Source: Syngnathus acus
Lineage: Eukaryota; Chordata; Actinopteri; Syngnathiformes; Syngnathidae
Reading direction: 5' to 3'
DNA length: 64,000 nucleotides
Assembly (NCBI RefSeq): GCF_901709675.1
Contig: NC_051089.1
Location: 16,922,008 to 16,986,007, forward strand
Of this stretch, positions 1-28,134 are shown piece by piece (the first letter of the stretch is position 1; each line of letters starts with the position of its first letter). The notes beneath the pieces are model-generated. The model saw only the letters and a list, made by a program, of their open reading frames with translations, searched no databases and was not told the DNA's origin. A program made the position numbers and the translations under genes.

Positions 1-1112
1 TTGGCCACATACTACAAACTGAGGAATCTGGCGTGACAGTTCGCTTGCCTTTGAGAGAAACAGTCTCTTCTCTTGGAAGTTAAAAGCAGATTAGGCTCTC
101 TCCCAAAATAAATCCTCACTAACACATTCTGCTAAATTGCACATAAAACCATCCTTCCATTCCTAGATTACAAAGATGTACTATACACAGTAGATCAGCT
201 TCAAAACCTTTCTCCAAAAACTAGACACCATGCAGTATACCACAACGCCATTTGCTTTTGCAAGGTTCACAACACTCAGCACCATTAACTGTACTTCCTG
301 GTTAACGGGTAATCTTTTCACTCAAAACACATTCATTTGTTTAAGTTTAGCTATAAGACACTCAAGAAACCATCATCCTGCATCTCCAATCTCTGCTCGC
401 CATGCATACCACGACCCACACTGTCCATTCCAGCAGTTTTAATAACCCCTTCCCTCCAAAAATCCACACGACGTTTGGTTAATTGTCTTCAATTTCTTTG
501 CCACTAAAGACTGGAACACTTAGTAAAATATTAAATAAAACTCATTCCTTCCAAAATGCGTTAAAAGTTTAATGAGGGATACTGTGCATGATCCTGTTTT
601 TAGCTTTGATGAAACCTTTATTAAGCATGTGATTTATTATTCAAATACGTAACCTACTTGTATTTGCTTTACTTTTGTTACTCAGATGTCTGCAGCCAGG
701 TTGGCATTGCAAATGAGAATCAGTTTTTAACTGCCTTATTTGCATAAATAAAAGTAAAAAAAAAAAAAAAAGACAGCACTAGTGTTTGTTCACTACTTTA
801 TAGTGATGTCTCACAGCATTTTAAAACTGCAATACAAAATGGCAAACTCACAAATCACTCAAGGAGTGATTGCAAACACAGCCAAAGTCTTTATCCATTA
901 CCTTTTTAAATTTGAAGAAAGATGAACCTGTAGTATACATGGCAGCTGAAAGCTGGAGGTTTCCCACTGGTGTGTCTCCAATTATTGGTTGACTGTTCCA
1001 TTGTCAGTATTGAAAGGAATGTGCCTCTGCTTCTTGTCTTCACATCAGTAACCCGCCGACACACAGGCCTAACCACAAATAGCTTCAGTAGGCAACTTTC
1101 ATGGACAATATA
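1..1112. other. AT-rich stretch with no recognised gene
   Basis: I recognise no coding exon here on either strand; the only open frames are short and lack family features. An AATAAA followed about ten bases later by a run of A near 745-773 could be the 3' end of a plus-strand transcript or the tail of an old retrocopy. Nothing upstream reads as a protein, so the stretch is either a 3' UTR or plain intergenic sequence. Confidence 0.4.
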
Positions 1113-2446
1113 CCGTATTTTTCGGACTTTAAGTCGTGTTTTCTTTTCATAGTTTGGGGGGGGGGGGGGGGTCGACTTATACTGAGGAGCGACTTATGTG
1201 AATTCTTTCACAAATTTTCAAAATTAAAAAAAAAAAAAAAAGTGAAACCGCGATAAACGAACCGCGATGTGGCAAGGGATTACTGTAATTTGAATTTAAA
1301 GTGACGCCAGCGGCGCGGCGGTTGTTTATATAAACGACAAAGATTCGATCACGGGATGACGAAGAGCCCCACGTACTACCGGCATTATTAGCAGCTTTGT
1401 TTGTGACACGGAGGACAAAGAGTTTGAAGAATTTAATGATTTGGAGTGACACAGAAGGTTTGAAAAACTATCATGGCTTTTACGCACGCCCGGTCCTACT
1501 CTACAGAGCTCTCTTTCACCTCCGTGGATGGAAGTCGGGGGCCGGCGCTCGGCCGGGTGGCTGGGGCTCAGACATGGCTTTTACGCACGCCCGGTCCTAT
1601 TCTATGGAGCTCTCTTCCACCTCCGTGGCTGGAAGTGCCACCTTTGGGGATGGAAGTCCACGCCGTCACACGCCTGGAAGTCGACGGCGGTGCTTGGGGC
1701 CGTGTGGCGGTGAACTATATATGTGATAGTTATGTGATATATTTTATTTCGTGTAGCAACTTGTATCTGTTTTTATCGTTACAGTTCAGTAGTTGTTGGC
1801 TCGTTGAACTCTTGTTTTGTTAAATAAAGAGCCGTTTACCAAACCCACGTCTTTCCTTGTACTTTGTTAACGCTACAATATAGTTATATACTAGATCTGT
1901 GGAATAACGACAAGGCTGACGTCAGGGCGCACGCGCGGCGTTGTTGACAAAGAACGAGGAATTTGATCGATGGATTTAATGATTTGGAGTGACACAGGTG
2001 GTTTGATAATATTATTAATAGTTATTTGATATATAATTTATATATCGTTATATGGGCCTGTGGAATATTTTGAAGTGCAAGCGCCGTCAGCGTCAACATT
2101 GTCAACATTGTCAACACAAAGGACGATCGATGGATTTAATGAATTGGAGTGACACAGATGGTTTTATAAACGTGTTATTCATGTAATAGTTATTTGAATA
2201 ACTCTGAATGTTAAGTCAGGCCTGTTCTCAGCTCTTAGTTTGTGTTTATGTCACGTTAGCATACCTATCGTTTAGCCTGTTGTTGCTCGTTCATGTCTGT
2301 TCTTGGTGTTGGATTTTGTCGAATAAATTTCCCCCAAAATGCGACTTATACTCCGGAGCGACTTATATGTTTTTTTTCACGTTATTGTGCATTTTATGGC
2401 TAATGCGACCTATATTCCGGAGTGACTTTTAGTCCGAAAAATACGG
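1113..2446. mobile_element. TA-flanked non-autonomous DNA transposon (MITE)
   Basis: The two ends are inverted repeats: CCGTATTTTTCGGACT at the left matches the reverse complement of the right end, and each end is flanked by TA. Just inside the ends are related motifs (GACTTATACT..GGAGCGACTTATATG) in subterminal positions. The interior contains two tandem copies of an approximately 110-bp segment (about 1461-1650) beginning ATGGCTTTTACGCACGCCCG, and no transposase. A TA duplication points to the Tc1/mariner/pogo side of DNA transposons, but the family is not fixed from sequence alone. The short ORFs at 1397-1823 lie inside the tandem segment and are not genes. Confidence 0.75.
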
Positions 2447-2633
2447 TATGCTGCCATCTTATTAACAGGACCAGAAGATACAAGCCTATGAAAACGACAA
2501 AGTTTTGAAATGGGGGAAAAAAATAAAAAATAAAAAAAGAGTAACTGCTAGAGCTTGAATCAAGAAACAAAATAATGGCGTTATAGTAAACCCACGTTGC
2601 ATTTGCTGACCCAAAACTATGCCAGGGTCCTCA

Positions 2634-4398
2634 TTGGTGGGATCCAGTGGGTCTTTAATGTCCATAGAAGAGCTGCCCTCTGATACGTTCCCCGCATCTT
2701 CCTCCAGTTTTCAGTGAGGTAGTTTACATGGACTAGTGGAATCAAAAGTTGAGCTTCTAGCACCTACTTCTATGCAGGACGGTGATTCAAGTGAGCCGTT
2801 GAAGGGTGCCTAAAAAAAGGGAAGACTAGATTAATTCATTCTAATGGTTCAAAGAGCTTACTTTCGTCCTCGACATTAAAGAATTATTTTATTTTGTAAC
2901 GGCGTGCGGATATGTGTTCGTGGGAATTTCGACCCGTCTGTGGCTGTGCGGGTGAGTGGCTGAAAGAGGGTAGAGGTGAAGGATTTCTTACCCCTGAGAC
3001 TGAGATTGGGTCAGTTACCAATGTGGACATTTTGCTCATCTAGGCTATATCATATGGTGCAAAGTGAAGTTCTGATTTTGTCAATACACATATTCCACAG
3101 GTTTATTACACCTTCTGTGTTTGAGACCAGCTCGGAATTGTTATTCCTGTCACTAATATATCACTGGCATGGATTAACAAAGATACATTTGTAATCATTA
3201 CTTTTCCTCATTAAGTAATTTCCTGCGGCAGCGCTGATGAGCTCTCACAGCACATTAAATATTCAATATTTGTGTATATGCTCTTTTTATGTATGCCTTC
3301 ATGCATTTTGAGAAGGAATCATTTGAGGGATGGCAGACCACAACTTGATGGCTTGTTGGCAACTTGGCAGTTTACGCTGCCTCTGTGGTCAGGATTATCT
3401 TTGTAGTAATGCAGGTGATTATTGTGATTGTGTGCTTCCATTAGTCTGGCCAAATTCACAAAAAGAGTAAATTGTAGATAGTAGACATAAACAATCAGCA
3501 CACAAACATCATGTCAACAAACCTGTACTTTTGAAGTTCCGTTGGAGTGTTTGCATAGACAGCTGCGTGCCAACTCTGCGTGTGACCGTCCCTCTAGCAG
3601 GCCACATGATGTACCACAGCCGCCAGTGCAGACTTGGTAGTCTACACAATGACAGTAACTATTTTTGAATCGTTTTTCCATGTCAATATGGCTCTAATTA
3701 TCAGTCTCCAGAACTCTGTCACACAAAGCATTTTATTGATTTGTTCCAATCTTGTCAACCAAAAATGACTAGTATTAGGTATGCACAATAAATATCGACC
3801 CTATGATTATCAGATAGTAGGAATCACGTCATCCTACCTACAAATTCAATAACAAAAATATAGCTACATTTTTTTTAACCCACAAAAGATGAGATTTGTC
3901 CTACGTATTGTTAGGTTATACAAATCATGTGTTCCATTAAACTGAACTCTCCTCCATTGAGTCTATATAACATTAAACCTATTTACTCAATTTAATTATA
4001 TAAAGTACCACAAGATTGATGAAATTACACTCACACATTACAAACTACTGTACTTGCATTAACAGGTTTGTAAATAATATTGTACCGTTGACAAATGAAT
4101 CCTTATGTCCAGTCTTAGCTAAGGTAAACGTCTGAAGTAGAGAAACATTTGTTTAAATACTTACAGTTCCCTCATCTGTGTCTTTGCCACGGACAGTTGG
4201 TATTGATCCATCATTTATGAACGGTCTCATCGCCAGTACAACTTTACACTGATCGAGGTTGCCAAAGCAGTCAAACGCAAAGTGGTGGGCACAGACAAGA
4301 TTTTTGCTGACAGAAGGCCGGATGTTTCCATTGTAAATAAAATGAATCCACTTTTTCCTGAAGTCCTCTTTGGCTGGGAGGCACTGATGTGTGACGAT
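2634..4398 (-). CDS. THAP-like C2CH zinc-finger protein, partial and possibly decayed
   Basis: Two minus-strand exons are readable. Exon 4165-4398 (78 codons, phase 0 at both ends, acceptor TTAG, donor GTAAGT) encodes the middle and end of a THAP-type domain: Trp and Ile in RKKWIHFIYNG, the paired Cys-x2-His in VCAHHF, then DCFGN, and the closing P-T of GSIPTVRG. The next exon starts at 2809 in phase 0 and reads 32 codons to a TGA at 2711-2713. The same frame then continues open with acidic, plausible protein sequence (LEEDAGNVSEGSSSMD), so the TGA looks like a nonsense change, perhaps CGA to TGA. The first exon with the leading Cys pair was not found. Related THAP-like genes are very numerous in fish. 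It could be a live gene with a short C-terminus or a relic; I lean to relic. Confidence 0.55.
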
Positions 4399-7006
4399 CT
4401 AAGCATCCAACAACGTGGCGAGTCTGTTTAGCTTTTTACTTCGAAATAATAGCAATTCTATGTAGTCAGTCACTCGCCTGCGAGGGAAAATGGTGGATCT
4501 TCACCAAGGTTTATGCCAAGTCATGGGTGGAGAAACTTGGTATGAGGGTGGTTTTATTTAAATAAGACCAACTGTTACACACTGCAGGGCCAAAAACCGG
4601 AACATTAAGCAACACTTGCTTAATGATACTTTTGCTGACAAAAGCATCTAATAAAAAGGCAATGTAATTTGCATCTGTTTTCCAATGTTAAAAAACAAAA
4701 AACAAATAAAATCACACAATGATGACTGCAGTCTGGGTTGACACCAGGCCATCAAGGCAGTGTTTTACTGATACAGCATTCACTGTGAGACGTAATTTCA
4801 AGTCATTGACTCACTAAAGACAGTCGAATAGCTATTTTATTTTTTGTTTGAATATTGTTCAAAGAATACTGCGAATGACCTTGAGTTAAATGTTTAATAC
4901 TGTATTTATTTGTAATGGACAATTGGCAGGTTTCTAGGTTTGGAATTGTAGACAAGTTATGGAACTCTTCAAAATCAAAATACAATGGGGAAAAAAGATA
5001 ATCGTGATCCTCCCACATGGTGGTCTCCAGATGTGCGTGACATCACGGGAAAATTATCAATGAGCACATGTTTTGTCCCCTAGTTGCTCTTTGCAATGCA
5101 GAGAAACGTGATAACAAATGTTATATTCTTGCTTTCTTTTGTAATACATGACGGACATAATAGCATTTTCAGTTGAATTTAATTATGGGAATGTGGGTCA
5201 TTCCATCTGTTTTAAAAGAAGTACGTAGCTACAAAGTAAATATAATAGTAAGATATCAAATTAAATTGTAGCACTTGTGAAGTGACGAGAGATGAAATTG
5301 AAATAGAGATAACTTTGATAACAATGTTCGAACAGTACAATATTACTTGATTCTAAAGAAAAAAATGACTAAATGAACAAAAAATAAAACAAAAACCCTT
5401 TCATAACGGATGCGCAGTCGTAGCTGGACGATGATTTGACGCCACTTCCGCCCCAGCATTATGGCGGGAACCAACCCGGAATACGAAGCAAAAGACTGAA
5501 ACTATTTTGCTGTTTATATGACACTATGACTTCCATCTGTCAGTTTGTCCTACTCTACTGTTCAAACTTACTTTGTTATCGCAATACGACTCTTGAGAGT
5601 AAACACGCTAAATTTGTCAAATACCGTTACGTTCGAATTAAACGCATGTTGAGGAAACCAAATATCGCGTTTCGGCATGCATTCACTGAAACTAAAAGCA
5701 TTCGTCATAATATACATTTACATCACTCATATTCACAGCGCAAATTAGGTCAAGATATTCCTTACCAATCAGCTCGTCCACTGAATTCAGCGAGTAACGC
5801 AAAGGAACACACGGACAATTCAGGTAACGACTTCCGGTACGAACACATTTTTCATAGATATGTATGGAAGCGGAATCGTACGTAGACATCACCGCCATAT
5901 TGGATGTGGAAAAAGCGGCACGAATGTTGACATGCATCGTTCATTTGCTGATTTGGAAATGTAGTTTCACAGTCAAAGTCCCCCGCCCCTTTATGCCATT
6001 AATTTACGAATATAATTTGCTGACTTTGTGTTAATAGGATTTTTTTTGCACACGTGATTATCATTATACTGTAAATTTGTAACTTAACTGTACATATATA
6101 TTAAACCCAAGAAGCTTTAGCAAACATGATGCTGATTTGACCACATGTGCATTGCACGTGTGACTTTGGTGCTCCACAATAAAAGGCCCCTTTTAAAATG
6201 TGCAATTTATTATTTAGTGGGGTCTGTGTGCAACTTCAGCTTGATATGCCACACCTCTGAGGTGAATGGGTTTTTTTTTTTAAGCAAAGAAAAATAGCTT
6301 ACTAGCATACATTTAGGCCCGAGACAATTTTGTTAATATTTGAGTAAAAGTAGATCTTGGAGTTCTGCTCATGAATGAAGCAAAAACAGAAGTACTGTTT
6401 TGTTCAGCACGCGTATTCGTTATAGGCTTTGTATAAGTGATGGCAGTTGTTTCAGTTCATGACAAATAAAAACAATCAAACTAGAGTGTCATCAAATTAT
6501 ATTAATTATATGATATCATATCACAACACACCACCCCACACCACATCAAGCACATTTCATCATATCATCACATTATGTGTTTTAATTGACTGTTTTCACT
6601 ATCTTTGTAGTTGTATCATTATTTTTAATCCATCTCTCTTTATTTGTGATATTCATTGAACAAGTTGTTTAGTTTGCTTAACTTGTGTGACCATATAACC
6701 AAAATGTTTCAAAATTGATTTGGCACAATAATTCACAGGGGTCAACTTTTATTTCCCATGGTTTGAAATTTGACCAAGGGGGGAAATCAAAGTCAAATAG
6801 CAAACTGTAATCCATTCTTCCAAAGTATGACAAGTAGAGGCTATTCTGATATTCTGCTTACAGTCTGAAGCGTTTATTTAAAATATCATGAAACACCATT
6901 TCAATAAATTCTATTGACTTTGTACGTGTAAATGAATCTGTCACTCTCATATTGACCTGATTAATTTGTAGCTGACCACTGAGGTATGATTAGGTGTCTT
7001 TTTATC
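4399..7006. other. Intergenic stretch with one weak exon candidate
   Basis: Mostly AT-rich sequence without repeats I can name. On the minus strand an ATG at 5896-5898 in the context CCAATATGGCGG opens a frame of 44 codons ending at a good donor (GTAAGG, exon edge 5766). It could be a first exon of the THAP-like gene, but its phase (1) does not fit the next visible exon (phase 0), so another exon would be needed. The 149-codon plus-strand ORF over the same place has no family features. A TTTATT at 6873-6878 gives an AATAAA on the minus strand about 130 bases past the lctl stop. Confidence 0.25.
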
Positions 7007-22939
<15,933 letters not shown>

Positions 22940-23817
22940 TGTGATGGTTGGATCGGAGCCTTCTGTCTTTGATCACACCTATAGTAGAGAACAATCACAT
23001 TAACACACTGCGCGTGACCCTAAAAAGGCTCAAATGGGGACATGAAAATTAAACTCACAAGTCTCAGATGATGTCCAGGTGTTGAATAAGCATTTTATCA
23101 AACCCTAAACCTTGGAATCATAATTTAGAGAAGATTCTTGGCTTTGAGTCAAGATTCATTTGAGCCAACTGTAAGACAAAACCCGATGAGAGACAGAAAA
23201 TATGACAGCTTGTCCAACACTGCCAAGACAAGAGACATATCTTGTGGCTGTAGCTGGAAAATGTCCAAATCTAGCTGAAAATGGAAGCTAGGTAAGGTTC
23301 CCTGTGAGTCCACCTGCTATTGGCTATCGTATATCTCTCCCTACACCGAGCTGGTACGCCTACATTCACAAGCACATATACGTGTCTGACCTGCTGCTGG
23401 TCTCGCATTGGACACTGCTGGAAAGTGCTCCAAAGCAAAGGAAACGTCTTCTGGGCTGGTTGAATGGGTACCACTGTCACTGGCGAGCAGTGACAAAGCA
23501 CGGGAAGCATCCAGGACATTTACTGCTTTCATCAGCTCACATACAGCAAGTCCACAAGCACACACGCGCACACACACACACACGAACACACACTTCCATT
23601 TAAAATCAATGAAGTGTGAACATTTGCTGTGGCCAACATATCTTTTGGGGGCAAGTAGATTTTGCCACTGCAAGCAAAGTTAATGCATGTCTTGATTCTT
23701 GATTTAACTGCAAAACAGATCAGGGTCATTGCCATCTTAAAGTTTAGTGTTGATTCCAACTGTGAAAGAATAGTAGAAAAAAAGCAGAATGCATCTTTTT
23801 AGTACACTTCACTTTTA
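22940..23817. other. Upstream flank of lctl, no gene seen
   Basis: Sequence upstream of the lctl start codon. A short (CA)n run lies at about 23563-23595. Small ORFs on both strands have no recognisable family features. A lctl promoter must lie hereabouts, but I see no clear TATA box. Confidence 0.4.
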
Positions 23818-23822
23818 TTAAG

Positions 23823-23853
<31 letters not shown>

Positions 23854-23890
23854 ATGAATGAATGAATGAATGAATGAATGAATGAATGAA
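23818..23890. repeat. (AAAT)n/(AATG)n microsatellite
   Basis: About nine AAAT units followed by nine AATG units. The FIHS-rich minus-strand ORF over it is an artefact. Confidence 0.95.
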
Positions 23891-23984
23891 TCTACCTTCT
23901 AGGGTTTTTTGTTTTTGCCTAATCAAATTCGACGGGTTCTGACGTCATGTTTTGAATGTTTCTTTAAACAATAAAAAAACCCTG

Positions 23985-24352
23985 GGGATTGCTGATGGTG
24001 TAGTGCATAGGTGTCAAACTCAAGGCCCGGGGACCAGATGCTGCCCGCCACATCATTTCATGTGGCCCGCGAAGACAAATTGCGCAACGACTTCATGTGT
24101 CAATACTAAAATTATAAATTGTTTTCACTTTTAAAAAATTGCTGGGAATTATCAGTACCATTCATCTTTTTAAAATATTTAAAAAAAAGTTTTTACTGCT
24201 TTTACTCTTACTGTAGATAAGTAAAGGCTTTGACAGTCATGGCCTTCTGCAGGAAACTATGACTACGATGCGGCCCGTGACAAAAATGAGTTTGACTCCC
24301 CTGGTGTAGTGGTACACTCGCCTGTCACCATGAGTTCGATTCCCGCATTGAC
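23985..24352 (+). repeat. tRNA-derived SINE head split by a hAT MITE
   Basis: Joined across the insertion, the flanks read as a pol III head: GCTGATGGTGTAGTGGTACA (A-box-like) before a GTTCGATTCCC B box. The piece is followed by the TG microsatellite. The 8-bp target duplication of the inserted hAT element falls inside the A-box region. Confidence 0.55.
24006..24303. mobile_element. Non-autonomous hAT element (MITE)
   Basis: 298 bp with inverted ends (CATAGGTGTCAAACTC and, reversed, CAGGGGAGTCAAACTC) flanked by a perfect 8-bp duplication GTGTAGTG at 23998-24005 and 24304-24311. Eight-base duplications are the signature of the hAT superfamily. The inner arms carry GGCCCG and CGGCCCGTG. There is no transposase. 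Confidence 0.9.
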
Positions 24353-24353
24353 G

Positions 24354-24443
<90 letters not shown>

Positions 24444-24451
24444 GCGTGTGA
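24354..24451. repeat. (TG)n microsatellite
   Basis: Almost pure GT/TG dinucleotides for about 95 bp, ending in CGTGTGCGTGTG. Confidence 0.97.
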
Positions 24452-24878
24452 CAAAAACATGAAAACAAAGCAATAAAAAAAAAAAAGCCACACGATCTTC
24501 CTTTATGGATGCATCCATGTCAATTTTTAATTCACCCTTCATTTTACCGTCTATTTTCCACCCGTAGATTTGCGGACGAAGGATGAGAAGTTTTTCAAAA
24601 AGGACGGATTGTTTGTCTGCTGGGGGTGGAGGGAGTGCCTTCAGTTTGCTTCAAGCAAACAAGACGAGGAGCACTTCAAAAAAGTTTACATATTGCCATT
24701 CAATCTGGTGACCGACGGTGGTTGCATTCGCAGTAAAATGCTATCTTGGGTGACGCTTGATCAGTTGGAAACTTCAATCCTCACAATATTCTCTCTACAG
24801 TAATACATTACCGGGAAAACACGTCCTCCTGATTGATTGGCTCACTTGGGCCGAGCTGAGATTATATAGGGTATACGA

Positions 24879-26940
24879 TTAAATGAGATAAAATATTTCC
24901 TTGAATCTTGGTGTGCTTTGAATGAACGCCATGTTGAAATCAACGATCTTTGTGTCTGGGGAATCTGGACAACCTGGCAAATTAAAAGAGAGGGGATAAA
25001 AAAGGTAAAGACCCAATGATTGTCACACACACATCTGGGTGGTGAAATTTGTCTCTGCATTTAAGAGCATACTAATAGTTAAAAATGATTTGAAACTTCA
25101 GTAATAGCTAACATCTTGAAAGGTAAAGGTTTGTTTTTCTAGATGGCTAAGATCGCTAGCCACATAGTAACTACAGGCCTCAAGATCAAAATATCGAGAC
25201 TGAGAAAAAAAAATTTTTTTTTTTTTAATTGTATCATGAATTGAAGAGTCAGTGTTAAACCACTGTCCTGTGCCTCCACAGTCTGTGTTTGAAAAACCAC
25301 CACATCATATGACTGAAAAAATCAAATGTTCTTACTTCTGGGTGGGCCCAGGATGATGGGTTCGTTGAAGTTCAGACATGCCGCCTGCTGCTTAAACTCT
25401 TCAAGCTCATCACTCGTCAAACTTGGTCTCTTGGCTGGTAAACACAAGCAAAGGTTCTGCAGTCATCATGAACTTTCACCACTTTTCGTACATGTTACTA
25501 AATAGATTTCCTCCACGAGGTGTACTTTTGACAGCTTTAAACAGGGCAATAAGTATATTTTCATAGATTAAGCGAGATAAACATGCATGTCGGCCATATT
25601 TGTGGAATGTATCGTTGACCATTTTGCTGTGTAAATGTGAAAATGCCACAGTAGAATCAAGGTATGCAAATTAGGCAGGGTTCACTAATAGATAAGATAG
25701 GTAAGATAGCCACCGGTGGCTTCACCTTTCCCAACTAAGTGACATTGTTGTCTTATGACACCAAAATAAATACATATAAGACTAACCCCTAAGACTCATG
25801 TATGAAACAATGAAAAACGAAGGACAGTTTACTTATACAGTCATTTTGTTGGTTTTGTAAACGTAAAAAGTAGTTTTGTTTCGTTTTCCTTATTTTGAAA
25901 ACATTCTCACTTTTATTTCATCAACAGAAAAGCTGTCCAACTTTAGTTTTAGTTACTACTTTGTTAGTTTTCATTATGACCTTGCCTGTGGATGACAGCA
26001 AAGGCAGCGGAACCTGGAGGGAACAAACCTGCACCCCAACATTTCAACTTGCCTTGACTCTGCAGTTTTGCTCCTATTTGTTTGCACAGCCCTTATTTAT
26101 TGCCGTTGGTGGTGCCAGTTGTCCAGCCGCCTCTGGTCGGCTGTTAAAAACTACTCTACTAACCCCGCATGTTGTGAGACAGCTTTCGGCCGCATCGGTC
26201 AGTGTGTGTCAGGCCTAGGTGAACAGTCCATCAAGAGATGTTGTAAGTCTTACTCAGAATCTGCAAGAAACGGTATGTGTGTTCTCCAATGGTAGTGTTG
26301 GAGAGAAATAGGATGCAGTCAGGGCAGCTGGTCTTCAAGAGAACCTCTGTAGCAGAGAGGGGATGCTCTGTTGCAAACACACAAAGGAAACAACATTCAT
26401 TTGGCCTTTTTTGTTAGCGCAAAGTCCAAAAAATGACTGATGTGAATGTTTACCGCTCACCCATGTGGACAGTGTTGTTGACCAAGGTCAACTTGGAAGT
26501 GATACTGTAGCAATATGTGTCGGTCCTTTACAAAAACACAACAGAACGGATTGACATTTGATGTAGGTCATTCAAGATGTGAACCCAAACACCAGTTGTA
26601 TAATTATTGTACATTCTGAAGACTTGAAAGGCATAGAAGTGGTCACTCTGATTGGATGGGTAGACTCTCCCCCACAACTTTCTCACAAAAATCTTCCCCA
26701 GGTCATGCGTTCCTTTAATGTCACTACTTTCCGCCCCAAACGTCCACGTGCCAAAGAACTGTAGCACACAGCAGAAGCATTAGCTGCATGCAATTTATCA
26801 TATGCATTGACTCAACCAGGGAAGCGTATTACCTGTTCACGACTTTGGATTTGAACCTGCTGGGTCAACGTGTCACAGTCAGTCAGAGGAGCCGAGAGGC
26901 CCGCGAGCAGAAGCACGGCGGTGAGAATTATCAACAACAT
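24879..26940 (-). CDS. Secreted lipocalin, orosomucoid-like
   Basis: Six exons with consistent phases: 26833-26940, 26613-26758, 26461-26525, 26254-26367, 25336-25434, 24879-24964; 618 nt, 205 residues, the usual lipocalin size and exon number. Exon 1 encodes a signal peptide (MLLIILTAVLLLAGLSAPLT) and the first Cys; exon 2 begins FFGTWTF, the lipocalin G-x-W motif; exon 3 carries YCYSITSKLTLVNNT; exon 4 has SCPDCILFLSNTT; exon 5 has the closing AACLNFNEP. Three or more N-x-S/T sites and the Cys layout fit a plasma glycoprotein of the alpha-1-acid glycoprotein group, to which the pufferfish saxitoxin/tetrodotoxin-binding proteins also belong; apolipoprotein M is the alternative. A small hydrophobic ligand is expected, but which one is not known. 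The exon 2 donor (AAT|GTAC) was chosen because it alone keeps frame with exon 3. Confidence 0.82.
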
Positions 26941-27491
26941 CGCGCCTGAATCAACACGTTGATTTGCGTGGTGATCTTGCAGCTGCTCTATTCAGAATGA
27001 TCACTCCACCTGCTTAAATCTCAGTCGAGTGCGTATCAACGTATCAAAGTTCAGCCACTTATTTACACACATTTTGTCATTTGTTTTGAGAAGAGGGCAA
27101 AGTTTAGCCTTAATTCTTCACTTCTTAACCATTCAGGCGTTGGGATTTAGTATAATAGTGTATGAAATTGAGATTGTCCACCTTCACTTTTTGTTTTTCA
27201 TTACGAGCAATTTAAGGTGGCCAAGGGTAGGCAAGTATAACACGTGGTTTGCTAATAAACAATATACAATCCAGCCCACTCACTCAAAGAGTCCTGTAAT
27301 ATTCATTGCATTGATTTAGAAGATGTTTCAAACAAAAATGTGTTGAATGGTTGTAATTCTGTGATACCTAGTAAAATTTTAAATTGAGCCTGAATTCTAA
27401 TTTTATTACATGACATTAACAGTTTCTACATTAGAGGCACAAATATTACTATTGTGACAAAACCAGAAAGCAAGTACCAGAAAGCAAAGTA
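26941..27491. other. Lipocalin upstream flank, no gene seen
   Basis: No exon recognised. The lipocalin promoter should lie in the first few hundred bases. Confidence 0.4.
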
Positions 27492-28132
27492 CAGTGGAGC
27501 CTCGGTTTTCGAACGTCCCGGTTCTCGAACAAATCGGCATTCGAACAAAAAATTCGAGATTTTTTTGCTTCGGATGTCGGACGAAATTCGGTTGTCGAAC
27601 CTCGCGAGGTGAGCCGAGAGGACCCGCATGCCAACTGACTCTGTGGATTGCATCAACTCTAATCATACCTCCAAAGGAAGCAAGTGGGAGCAGTAAAGCC
27701 ATCCTAAAACACAAAGATGCTCCATAAGCAATGCGACACTGAGCGCCCGGCGCGCTGCGGTTGCGCGATCGGACCAAATTAAGCTCCCTGCGCACTGAGG
27801 TCCACTTAAATTTTGGAAAGTACATTAGGACTTTAAAAACATTTTCTAAATTTCAGCGACGGCTCTGTCACAATAATGCGACCAGCGAGGTGCGGTTGCG
27901 CGGTCGGCGACGCGCTACGGTTGCGTGTACGGCGGTGCACTGCAGTTGCTCGATTGGACAAAAATGCGCAAATGAAAAAATGCTTAAAAAAGGCGTTTTT
28001 TGGGGGGGGGCTTGTAACGGATTAATTTTTGTTCCATTATTTGTAATGGGAAAATATGATTCGGAATTCGAACAATTCACTTCTCGAACAGCCTTCTGGA
28101 ACGGATTGTGTTCGAAGACCGAGGCTCCACTG
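27492..28132. mobile_element. TA-flanked MITE, first of a tandem pair
   Basis: 641 bp with inverted ends CAGTGGAGCCTCGG...TTCGAA, flanked by TA. Subterminal TCGAAC repeats continue inward from both ends. The interior has GC-rich patches (GTTGCGCGATCGGAC) and no transposase. The ORFs across it are not genes. TA duplication and CAGT ends suggest a pogo/Tigger-type family. Confidence 0.85.
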
Positions 28133-28134
28133 TA

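Noticed and set aside
5436-5885. 149-codon plus-strand ORF
   Set aside because: No family motifs, composition does not resemble a protein, and it overlaps a better minus-strand exon candidate; treated as chance.
24237-24542. His-Thr repeat ORF
   Set aside because: Translation of the TG microsatellite.
24570-24803. 77-codon plus-strand ORF
   Set aside because: Some protein-like composition, but no motifs, splice partners or homology that I recognise; not supported.
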